From: a virus
Direction: 5' to 3' (one strand)
Length of the DNA stretch: 26,351 nt
Virus record (IMG/VR): IMGVR_UViG_3300005527_003915
Coordinates: 1 to 26,351 of that record
The notes beneath the pieces were generated by a model. That model had not been told where the DNA came from. It ran no database searches and saw only the letters and a list, made by a program, of their open reading frames with translations. A program made the translations under genes and the position numbers. Shown in pieces: positions 6,776 to 14,198 of this stretch (position 1 is its first letter; each line of letters opens with the position of its first letter).

Positions 6776-6949
6776 ATGACACAAGTAAATATCGAAAACA
6801 TTGGTTCTTTTTTCATCCCAAACGAAAAAATTAATGAACTTGAAGGTTGGTTGGTTGATAATGATGGGATAAAAACAAAAACTAAAGAAGAACAATTAAA
6901 AGAAGTAATAAATAGAGATTTTGATGGTTCTGAACTTTTAATAGGTTAA
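6776..6949 (+). CDS. 57-aa protein of unknown function
   Basis: A short ORF running from ATG at 6776 to TAA at 6947-6949. The protein is acidic and begins MTQVNIENIGSFF, with a likely helix at about residues 33-46 (TKTKEEQLKEVIN) and a C-terminus GSELLIG. It fills the gap between the divergent promoter region and the clamp-loader gene, leaving only about 40 bases for the clamp-loader promoter. Support for coding comes from the TAAGTA element 6 bases upstream, the good fit to the available space, and a natural protein composition. I do not recognise a family. It has no Cys, no membrane segment and no signal peptide. Confidence 0.55.
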   Translation: MTQVNIENIGSFFIPNEKINELEGWLVDNDGIKTKTKEEQLKEVINRDFDGSELLIG

Positions 6950-6952
6950 TCC

Positions 6953-6990
6953 TTGACTTTAATTCGTCATGCCTTATCCTTTATATAAGG
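6953..6990 (+). promoter_or_regulatory. Candidate sigma70-type promoter and start-site hairpin of the clamp-loader gene
   Basis: TTGACT at 6953-6958, then 16 bases, then TATCCT at 6975-6980 gives a plausible host-type -35/-10 pair. The inverted repeat CCTTAT (6972-6977) and ATAAGG (6985-6990) with a 7-base loop ends one base before the ATG at 6992. It could fold over the start codon or act as an operator. No TAAATA/TAAGTA motif is present, consistent with early rather than late expression of a replication gene. Confidence 0.35.
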
Positions 6991-6991
6991 T

Positions 6992-7927
6992 ATGAACAAG
7001 TATAATTCTCTTTGGGTTGAGAAATATAGACCTAAAAAGCTTGATGATCTTCTCTTATCGGAAGACAGTAAGACTTTTTTCTCTAATATTTCGGATACTA
7101 CACCGCATCTATTGTTTTATGGTAGACCCGGAACTGGAAAAACATCATTAGCTAAAATTATTGTTAATGACATACTAAAATGCCAGTACTTATATATAAA
7201 TGCATCGGATGAAAATGGAGTAGACACAATAAGAAATAAGGTTGTAACGTTCGCCCAAACGAAATCTTTAGACGGCAAGAAGAAAGTTATTATATTAGAC
7301 GAGTTTTGCGGTACAACTCCAGAAGCGCAGAGGATATTAAGAAACGTAATGGAAGAGTATTCTAGTAATGTGCGTTTCGTTTTAACTGCAAATTCAATAG
7401 ATAGGATAGTAGAGCCTATACAATCCAGATGTTGTTTGTTTAATTTACAACCAAATACAAATGATATTATAAAAAGATGTGTTCATATTCTGAAAAGTGA
7501 AAATATAACAGTATCAGAAGATCAAAAACCTAAATTATTAAGACATATAGAGTATTGTTATCCAGATTTGAGAAGAATTATAAACGACATTCAAAAGTTT
7601 TCTATATCTGGAAATCTTTTAATATCTGAAAATAATGAATTAAAAGATTTTACTAAACAAATATTTGATTTATTAATATCTAAAACTAATTCACTTATAA
7701 TAAGGAAAAAAATAATAGAAGAAGAAAAAAGATTTAATGCTGATTATCAATTACTTTTATCTCAACTGTTTGATTTATTCTATAATGATCAAAATCAAAA
7801 CGATATGACTAAAAAGAATATCTTAATGGATATAGGTGAATACATGTATAGAGATGTATCAGTTTTAGATAAAGAAATAAACTTTTTTTGTTGTATTATT
7901 TCCTTAGAAAAAATTCTAAAATCTTAA
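6992..7927 (+). CDS. 44: Sliding-clamp loader ATPase subunit, T4 gp44-like (RFC small subunit family)
   Basis: A 311-residue AAA+ ATPase, close to T4 gp44 (319). It opens with WVEKYRPKKLDDL, the typical RFC/gp44 N-terminus. Walker A is GRPGTGKT at residues 44-51, Walker B is VIILDE at 99-104, sensor 1 is TANS at 132-135, and the arginine-finger SRC motif is at 145-147. The C-terminal 150 residues are the helical collar domain. With its partner (gp62-type) it loads the sliding clamp (gp45-type) onto primed DNA during phage replication. Neither partner is in the window, so this gene is separated from its usual neighbours and sits among late structural genes. Its stop overlaps the stop of the convergent minus-strand gene by three bases, leaving no room for a terminator. 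Confidence 0.95.
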   Translation: MNKYNSLWVEKYRPKKLDDLLLSEDSKTFFSNISDTTPHLLFYGRPGTGKTSLAKIIVNDILKCQYLYINASDENGVDTIRNKVVTFAQTKSLDGKKKVIILDEFCGTTPEAQRILRNVMEEYSSNVRFVLTANSIDRIVEPIQSRCCLFNLQPNTNDIIKRCVHILKSENITVSEDQKPKLLRHIEYCYPDLRRIINDIQKFSISGNLLISENNELKDFTKQIFDLLISKTNSLIIRKKIIEEEKRFNADYQLLLSQLFDLFYNDQNQNDMTKKNILMDIGEYMYRDVSVLDKEINFFCCIISLEKILKS

Positions 7928-8445
7928 ATTTTAGTATTTGTTTTTGGTAAACTATTATCTTTTGGTTGATTTCCTAAAGATGTATCTACTTTTACTTCTT
8001 CTGGTTTTTTGTAAACAGGTATTTTTTCGTATTTATTTGGAATACCTTGAACCGGAGGTAAGTTAGCACCAAAATTTAATACTTCAACGTATTCATGATT
8101 GCCCGGAACTGTAAATTCAGCAAGTTCTGTTGGTACTCTTACAGATCTTGGGTCCATTCTTAAGACTAAATAAACATCACCAGTACCTTCATTAGCGTTA
8201 GCGTCTTTAACGTTTTGTTCTGAACCACTAGATGCTACTCTTTTAATAAAGAAAAAATAATCAGAAGTGATTAAATCGCTTAAAAAATTGAAAAATTCAG
8301 TATCTCTACCATAATGTTGTTTACAGTAGGGAGAATTTAAGAATGCTTTTTTAATTCTAATCGGAGATCCTTCTCTGAATCCACCATTAGAATAGTGTGC
8401 AAATGCTGTTTCTAAAAGAGTGTTGAACTTGTTAAACTTTGACAT
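7924..8445 (-). CDS. Unrecognised phage protein, 173 aa, beside the baseplate genes
   Basis: Minus-strand gene whose best start is the ATG at 8445 (MSKFNKFNTLLE). A longer reading to 8469 would need a TTG start and would run to within one base of the divergent gp25 start. The first 65 residues look helical, with an aromatic core LITSDYFFFIKR. Residues of about 75-130 are likely beta with VYLVLRMDPRS and the motif NLPPVQGIPNKYE. The last 35 residues are Lys/Pro-rich and disordered. No signal peptide, membrane segment or enzyme motif is visible. Its own TAAATA motif sits 11 bases upstream, matching late genes in the window, so it is probably a structural or assembly protein. Location next to gp25 and gp6 hints at a tail or baseplate role, but the opposite strand makes this weak. 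Confidence 0.75.
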   Translation of the reverse strand: MSKFNKFNTLLETAFAHYSNGGFREGSPIRIKKAFLNSPYCKQHYGRDTEFFNFLSDLITSDYFFFIKRVASSGSEQNVKDANANEGTGDVYLVLRMDPRSVRVPTELAEFTVPGNHEYVEVLNFGANLPPVQGIPNKYEKIPVYKKPEEVKVDTSLGNQPKDNSLPKTNTKI

Positions 8446-8470
8446 AATACTATAAGTATTTACACTCAAA
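8446..8470. promoter_or_regulatory. Divergent promoter with a palindrome between the minus-strand unknown gene and gp25
   Basis: A 25-base gap separates two divergent ATGs. It holds a perfect inverted repeat AATACT-ATA-AGTATT (8446-8460). The plus strand carries TAAGTA (8453-8458) ending 12 bases before the gp25 start. The minus strand carries TAAATA (8462-8457) ending 11 bases before the ATG at 8445. The two motif copies overlap, so one site may serve both directions. No Shine-Dalgarno sequence is seen on the plus side. Confidence 0.5.
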
Positions 8471-8977
8471 ATGGCTAAAATCGATTTAAATAATTTAGTA
8501 AGACCAAAACAAGTTAATTCTCCAGATACTAAGGTATATGAAGAAGTTGTAGATACAGATTCAGTATATACAGATTTACATCTTGATCTTCAATTATTAA
8601 AAAATATTGGATTGGGTAAAAATACTACAGATTCTAAAGATATAAGAGTTGATAATGATATTTTAGCGGTTAAAAATTCTGTAAGAAATATATTAACAAC
8701 AAAAAAAGGAGAAAAAATATTAGCACCGGAATTTGGTTCATCTTTGGAACAATATCTTTTTGAGCCTGTTAGTGAAGTATATGCAAGAATGATAGGTCAA
8801 GAAATTTTAAACGATATCGAAAATTTTGAACCAAGAATTAGAGTTCAAAAAATTAAAGTTGTTCCTCAACCAGACGAAAATCAGTATCAAATTTTAGTTG
8901 TATATTCTTTTTTAGATATAACTAAAGAAAATGTATTAAATATATTAGCATTAAGGGGAGGAGAAATCTTAATTTAA
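8471..8977 (+). CDS. 25: Baseplate wedge subunit, T4 gp25-like (GPW/gp25 family)
   Basis: A 168-residue protein containing the GPW/gp25 domain in its C-terminal two thirds. Landmarks are AVKNSVRNILTTKKGEKI, PEFGSSLEQYLFEP and the hallmark EPR triplet at residues 120-122 (FEPRIRV). These are shared by lysozyme-like gp25 wedge proteins of T4, P2 gpW-type baseplates and contractile injection systems. It is about 36 residues longer than T4 gp25 because of a polar N-terminal extension (residues 1-60). In T4 the protein joins gp6 and gp53 at the inner baseplate near the sheath. It lies directly upstream of gp6 with a 14-base gap, supporting a baseplate operon. Its start follows the divergent promoter region. 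Confidence 0.93.
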   Translation: MAKIDLNNLVRPKQVNSPDTKVYEEVVDTDSVYTDLHLDLQLLKNIGLGKNTTDSKDIRVDNDILAVKNSVRNILTTKKGEKILAPEFGSSLEQYLFEPVSEVYARMIGQEILNDIENFEPRIRVQKIKVVPQPDENQYQILVVYSFLDITKENVLNILALRGGEILI

Positions 8978-8991
8978 GATAATTATTAATA

Positions 8992-10791
8992 ATGGACAAT
9001 AATCTTTTAAATAAAAACTCTTATCTTTCATTTGATGCTCTAAGTCTAAGAGATTTGGTGATTGATAGGTTAAATAGAGGAAAAGTTTTTACAGATCAAA
9101 ACTATCAAGGATCAAATTTATCATCTTTGTTAGATGTTATAAGTTTTACTTTTGGAACTTTACTTTATTATTTAAACAAAACATCTTCAGAAAGCATGTT
9201 TTCCGAGTCTCAAATATATGAAAACATGAACAGGATAGTTAAAACACTAAACTATAATCCTGTTGGTAGATTAGGTCAAAACGTACCTTATAAAATTACA
9301 GCGCCATCTACACTACCAGCCGCAAACTATACTATACCTAGATATAGTTACATATCAGTAGGCGGAACTACATATTCTATCAATCAAGATTTAACATTTA
9401 CTAAATTTACCAGTGGAAATGAAGTGATAGAAAATATAGCAAACACATATTTAATTTATCAAGGAATATATCAAGAATATCCTATATATAATGCTACTGG
9501 TATGGACAATGAAATAGTTTATTTAGCATTACCAGAAAACATCTATATAGATCATTTCAATATAGATGTATATGTAAAAAGATCTAATAATAACAAATGG
9601 GAAAAATGGACAAGATGCTCTGAATTATTTTTATTCAACTCGAAAGATGAAGTATATGAAGTTAGATTTAATGAAAATAAAAGATACGAAATAAAATTCG
9701 GCGATGATATAAATGGATCAAAATTAAATCAAAATGATAGCGTTTTAATATACTTTTTAAAAGTTGATAAAAATGTAAGTGGAATAGGACCAAACGGATT
9801 AAGAAATTCTCCTTTAATATCTTTTAATTCTGTTAATTTTGTAAATGTTTTAAATGATACTTCAGCGATATATGAAAATTATTTAACTACAGATCAATTA
9901 AAAAATATTACTATTGATAATGATTATCCATCAACAATATTTTCAGACGAAGAAAATGTAGATTCTATTAGAAAAAATGCACCTAAAACATTTAGATCTC
10001 AATATAGGTTAGTTACATCTACTGATTATGAAGCATATTTAAATTCAAATTACAGTTCTTTTTTAGCGGATTTAAAGGTGGTTAATAATGAAAATTTCTT
10101 AAAAAATTATATGAAATATCTTTTTGATATTGGTTTAAATGAACCACAAAAAGACAATCGTTTACTTTTTAATCAAATTAAATTTTCAACAAGTTGTAAT
10201 TTTAATAATTTATACGTTTATATGGTTCCTAAAAATGGAATTCAAGAATATATAACACCCCCTCAAAAAGAAATAATAATAAATGGTCTACAAGAAAATA
10301 AAATATTAACTTCTCATATAGTACCAATGGATCCGGTTTATATATATCTTGATTTTTATTTACAAAAACAAAACGAAACCGTATCTCCTGACATATCAGA
10401 ATTAACTAGAATAAAAATAACAAAATCTTTAAATAGCAGAAGGGCGGATTCGGCTATTAAAAAAGACATAGAAAATGTTTTTAAATCATACTTTGATAGA
10501 AGTGTTAACAAATTAGGTCAAATGATTGATATATATCAAATTTCTACAGATATATTGAATATTGAAAGTATAGATAGAATCCAAACGTATAGAACCGACG
10601 TAGATTTAAATATTGAAGGTTTATCTTTTATATTTTGGAATTCAGTTTATCCAGAATTGGATTCATCCGTTCATTCTCAAAATATACAATTGGAAAACTT
10701 CAAATATCCAATATTTAACAATATATCAAATTTATTCTCAAGAATAGATATAGTCGAAAAAACAGGTTCAATTAAAGCTGCTGATTTTTAA
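8992..10791 (+). CDS. 6: Baseplate wedge subunit, T4 gp6-like (baseplate J-like)
   Basis: A 599-residue protein, slightly shorter than T4 gp6 (660). The N-terminus contains LLDVISFTFGTLLYYLNKTS and an ENMNRIVKTLNYNPVGRL segment typical of gp6/J-type wedge proteins. This is followed by a beta-rich middle with RYEIKFGDDINGSKLNQND, the G-D/G-x-x-x-x-x-G pattern of baseplate J-like domains. Further on, SQYRLVTSTDYEAYLNS also matches the family, and the C-terminal half has the repeated alpha/beta dimerisation-type region. In T4, gp6 dimers form the iris-like ring that holds baseplate wedges together and transmits the conformational change on contraction. The gp25-gp6 pairing makes the identification strong. 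No Shine-Dalgarno sequence is seen near the ATG; it may be translated by coupling from gp25. Confidence 0.93.
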   Translation: MDNNLLNKNSYLSFDALSLRDLVIDRLNRGKVFTDQNYQGSNLSSLLDVISFTFGTLLYYLNKTSSESMFSESQIYENMNRIVKTLNYNPVGRLGQNVPYKITAPSTLPAANYTIPRYSYISVGGTTYSINQDLTFTKFTSGNEVIENIANTYLIYQGIYQEYPIYNATGMDNEIVYLALPENIYIDHFNIDVYVKRSNNNKWEKWTRCSELFLFNSKDEVYEVRFNENKRYEIKFGDDINGSKLNQNDSVLIYFLKVDKNVSGIGPNGLRNSPLISFNSVNFVNVLNDTSAIYENYLTTDQLKNITIDNDYPSTIFSDEENVDSIRKNAPKTFRSQYRLVTSTDYEAYLNSNYSSFLADLKVVNNENFLKNYMKYLFDIGLNEPQKDNRLLFNQIKFSTSCNFNNLYVYMVPKNGIQEYITPPQKEIIINGLQENKILTSHIVPMDPVYIYLDFYLQKQNETVSPDISELTRIKITKSLNSRRADSAIKKDIENVFKSYFDRSVNKLGQMIDIYQISTDILNIESIDRIQTYRTDVDLNIEGLSFIFWNSVYPELDSSVHSQNIQLENFKYPIFNNISNLFSRIDIVEKTGSIKAADF

Positions 10792-10794
10792 GAT

Positions 10795-13700
10795 ATGATT
10801 AGTATTTCACAAAATTTTGGATTCGCAAAAGCAACTCCATTAACATTTAAATTAGACGATTCTATATTAAACGAATATAAAACCTTTTTGTGGAATTTTG
10901 GTGATGGAAATTTTAGTAGAGTTCCGACACCAACATATACATATGATAAACCAAATTCATATGAAGTAACAGTAAATGCATATAAAAACGACGGCACATT
11001 CACCACGTTAACCACGTCAATAAACATATCATTATTTCTAACAGAGTCTATACGTTTTGACACGGTTCCCCCACCAACATTTGCATCTCACTATAATCAA
11101 TATCCATTTAAAGTTAAAATAACGTCATCTTCTGTAGGAAAACACGTAATAGATTTATCTACTCAGTTTTCAAAGTCATACGCTTATCAAAGACCAAAAA
11201 ATAAATGGTCTTTTTTAAGACCAGAGTGGAGATTTTTAGATATAAATGGAAACGAGATAGAATCTATAGAAACCATAGATACTGAAATTAAAATAGATAA
11301 AGATGGTTTATTAGACACTAATGGAACCACGGTAGGAGTAACTGGATATGCGGAATTTTATTTGATTGATGATCTTTATAATATAGACGCTATAGAAAAT
11401 AGAGATCCATACACTACGATAATAGCTACTTTACAAACAAGCGCGATAAATTCTTTTCATGATAGCTATAATACCGGAGAAAATCTACCGAGTTTTAGTA
11501 ATAGTAAAGCAATGGCGATTATGCCTCACGTCTTTATCTGGAGATATCCAGATTACATTGATATAACAGAAAACGGATTGAGGGGTTATGTTGATACTAG
11601 ATGGTCTTTATCTAAACAACCTATTATAACAAAATTTGTTTTTGATGATAAGATAAATTTTGAGTTCAACCACGGAAACGGAATAAAGTTATATAATCCA
11701 GAATCTAATTTTTGTCATTACATACCTTATAATGAAGAAAACACCCAAACTATAAATATTATGGTTTGTGGTATAAGCGCAAATATTACACCATCTCCGC
11801 AAGAGATAAACTTCTTGGATAAAGAAACTGGATTTAAATCTGCTGGTTATTTTAAAGGTTCGTTTGAAGTTGAAAGTGTTTCAGCAAAAAACGTTAAAAT
11901 AGTAGCTAATGCAACCATAACCAATATTCCTAAATTAACTTCAAATTTATATAACCCAATATTTTGGGTTTCTAATCCAGAAGCTGGAATGGCGGCATCT
12001 ATACAATATTTTAAAAACGATTGGATCGATCAATTATCATGTAAAAATTTAAACAATTCTTTTATAAAAGCATTTGATGTTCCTGTTATAAAACCAATAA
12101 CAACCGTATCATTTTTACAAGACGTTCACCCATTATCTGGATTTCATGGAGTGTATTCAATAGCTGCTCTTCCTGCTCCGGATTATCAAGCTTGGATGTG
12201 TGATTCTGAAAATAATATTATATATAAATTTTCTTGCACTGGAGAATTATTATCCACTATAAATTTAAGTGATATCTTTTATAAAAATAACTTTGAATTT
12301 TTAGTAAACAAAAAATTATTCGGGCAAATATCACCAGCATGTATTGCATTAGATGGTGATAAAAATATGTGGGTTACTTTATATGACACCATATCATCTT
12401 TAAAGTTTGATAAAAATGGGAATTTATTATTTGTATCATCTCCAATTAATAGTATAGGATATGATTTAAGCGGTGGTAATAACAGTTCATTTTTAAATTT
12501 TTTCGATGATATTGTTAATGTTTATAATGATAATGAAGACTATGATATAAATTTAATAGAACCAACTGGTGTTGATACTGACAGAGAAGATAATGTTTGG
12601 ATGTCTTATTCTAGCCCTTTAAGTGGGTGGATCGTTAAATATGATAAGAATGGAAATGTTTTAAAAACTATTTCATATCCTCTTTGTTCTAGTCCGCAAG
12701 AAATCAAATGTGATATATACAATAATATTTGGGTTGTTGGGGATCAATTTACACTAGATCATGAATTAAGACCTCCTTTAGCATCTAGACATATGTCTAG
12801 TTTTATAGAAAAAAGAAATTCTGAGGGAGTTTTATTAAGTTCGTTCGGACCCTTTAATAGCATCAATCATCTAACAATAGACAAGTATGAAAATCCTTGG
12901 TTTACGTTTGGTTATCATTGGATAGGAACTATAAATAATATAAACGGAAGACAAAAAAAATTAAAGATAACTTCTGGAGGATATTCTGATAATGTTCCAG
13001 ACTGGTTTAATCCAAATGAAAATGCTGATGAAACAGCATTAGAAGGAATAGCAACAGATTCTTTAAATAACATATATGTTATAAATTCTATAGAAAATAA
13101 AATCTATATAGTAGATGGAGATAATTTGGAAATTAAAGATTATTTTCATTTAAACCCAAAAGGTTTTTTATTTTCAAATGAAAATTATGGTGAAAACTCA
13201 CCAACAAAATTAGAATTTAATTATTGGTCAAAGTCCGCACAGGCACAAGGAGATTGGACTGGTCTTAGATGGGTTTTAAAATATATAGATAGAGTAGATT
13301 TTTTAAGTAATACTCGTCAATTAACAGGAGAAACAAATTATTTAAATTTTTACGATAAAAATCCTTTTGATTTTTTTAAAATTAATCAAAATCATGATTT
13401 AGCGGGTAACATGAAAAGTATAGCTTTTCAACCAGAACTTAAAAAATCAGAATTTTTATTTGATACGTTTTTATCTTCTATATATGGAAAATACCCATTT
13501 GAACATAATGATTTAGGTGTTAATTTATATGAAAAAATATCAAATTTCGTTTCAAATCAATCTGATGTAGATACATGTGACATTAAAACATTATATGATT
13601 TATCACAATCCGTAGATTTAAACGGAGATGATTTTAAATTAAATTTTCCTTTAGAAATAAGAAGATTAATGGATGTTTTAAGTATAAATCAATCTAAACT

Positions 13701-14166
13701 TTGGGGATCTACATTAGAAGATAATTTTAACTTTAAAAAATACAACAAAAATGATAATTTTAATAGAGGAAAATTATTAAAATCAGATAGTTATATGGTA
13801 ACAGCTGGTGTTCCGGTTATACTTAAAACTAAAAGTTTAAACGATCATAAAAAAATAGAAACTGGTTATTATTTTTCTAATAATTTTTCAGTTGTAAGTT
13901 CTTTAAATGTAGGAATATCAACATATAATTTAAGTGGTTTAGCGGAAATATTAAATCTTGGTGATGATTGGAAAGTTTTTTATGAGTTTTACGAGTTTAT
14001 CCCATATAAAAATGAGGTTTACATAGACGGAATGATAGATTGGAACAACGATCAAACCGTATTAAACAGAAATTTATCATCACATCACGAATGGATAAGA
14101 GATGGTGGGATAATGGATACTTTATTCTCATATGAATTATATAAAGGTTTAGGTTTATTAGAGTGA
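10795..14166 (+). CDS. Large baseplate/tail protein with N-terminal PKD domain and six-bladed propeller (gp7 position)
   Basis: A 1123-residue protein starting 3 bases after gp6, the slot held by gp7 in T4 (1032 residues). Residues of about 15-80 form a PKD domain with the WNFGDG motif and YTYDKPNSYEVTV. Residues of about 455-780 contain six NHL/streptogramin-lyase-like propeller blades, each with an N-x-W/I-V-type strand: AWMCDSENNIIYKF (466), NMWVTLYD (525), NVWMSYSS (601), NIWVVGD (645), NPWFTFGY (700) and NIYVINS (759). The C-terminal 300 residues are mixed helical and strand with no recognised motif. There is no signal peptide, so it is assembled in the cytoplasm into the virion. It may link the wedge to fibres, with the propeller binding a partner protein or host glycan. 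Equivalence to gp7 is by position only. Confidence 0.75.
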   Translation: MISISQNFGFAKATPLTFKLDDSILNEYKTFLWNFGDGNFSRVPTPTYTYDKPNSYEVTVNAYKNDGTFTTLTTSINISLFLTESIRFDTVPPPTFASHYNQYPFKVKITSSSVGKHVIDLSTQFSKSYAYQRPKNKWSFLRPEWRFLDINGNEIESIETIDTEIKIDKDGLLDTNGTTVGVTGYAEFYLIDDLYNIDAIENRDPYTTIIATLQTSAINSFHDSYNTGENLPSFSNSKAMAIMPHVFIWRYPDYIDITENGLRGYVDTRWSLSKQPIITKFVFDDKINFEFNHGNGIKLYNPESNFCHYIPYNEENTQTINIMVCGISANITPSPQEINFLDKETGFKSAGYFKGSFEVESVSAKNVKIVANATITNIPKLTSNLYNPIFWVSNPEAGMAASIQYFKNDWIDQLSCKNLNNSFIKAFDVPVIKPITTVSFLQDVHPLSGFHGVYSIAALPAPDYQAWMCDSENNIIYKFSCTGELLSTINLSDIFYKNNFEFLVNKKLFGQISPACIALDGDKNMWVTLYDTISSLKFDKNGNLLFVSSPINSIGYDLSGGNNSSFLNFFDDIVNVYNDNEDYDINLIEPTGVDTDREDNVWMSYSSPLSGWIVKYDKNGNVLKTISYPLCSSPQEIKCDIYNNIWVVGDQFTLDHELRPPLASRHMSSFIEKRNSEGVLLSSFGPFNSINHLTIDKYENPWFTFGYHWIGTINNINGRQKKLKITSGGYSDNVPDWFNPNENADETALEGIATDSLNNIYVINSIENKIYIVDGDNLEIKDYFHLNPKGFLFSNENYGENSPTKLEFNYWSKSAQAQGDWTGLRWVLKYIDRVDFLSNTRQLTGETNYLNFYDKNPFDFFKINQNHDLAGNMKSIAFQPELKKSEFLFDTFLSSIYGKYPFEHNDLGVNLYEKISNFVSNQSDVDTCDIKTLYDLSQSVDLNGDDFKLNFPLEIRRLMDVLSINQSKLWGSTLEDNFNFKKYNKNDNFNRGKLLKSDSYMVTAGVPVILKTKSLNDHKKIETGYYFSNNFSVVSSLNVGISTYNLSGLAEILNLGDDWKVFYEFYEFIPYKNEVYIDGMIDWNNDQTVLNRNLSSHHEWIRDGGIMDTLFSYELYKGLGLLE

Positions 14167-14183
14167 TAAATTAATTTTTTACT

Positions 14184-14190
14184 CTAAATA
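14184..14190 (+). promoter_or_regulatory. CTAAATA element 8 bases before the giant tail gene
   Basis: CTAAATA in the 32-base gap ends 8 bases before the ATG at 14199, and no Shine-Dalgarno sequence is present. It resembles T4-type late promoter cores. A loose inverted repeat TAGAGT (14159-14164)/ACTCTA (14181-14186) overlaps it. Confidence 0.4.
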
Positions 14191-14198
14191 TATTATAT

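Noticed and set aside
8446-8469. N-terminal extension of the minus-strand 173-aa gene to a TTG at 8469
   Set aside because: It would use a rare start and read through the palindromic divergent promoter region. The ATG at 8445 has the TAAATA motif at the usual distance.
8956-8963. AGGGGAGGAG near the end of gp25 as the ribosome-binding site of gp6
   Set aside because: It lies about 30 bases before the gp6 ATG, too far for direct use; it encodes the Arg-Gly-Gly-Glu end of gp25.
14159-14186. Inverted repeat TAGAGT/ACTCTA between the two large tail genes as a terminator
   Set aside because: Only six pairs with a 16-base loop and no T-run after the stem; it also overlaps a likely promoter motif.
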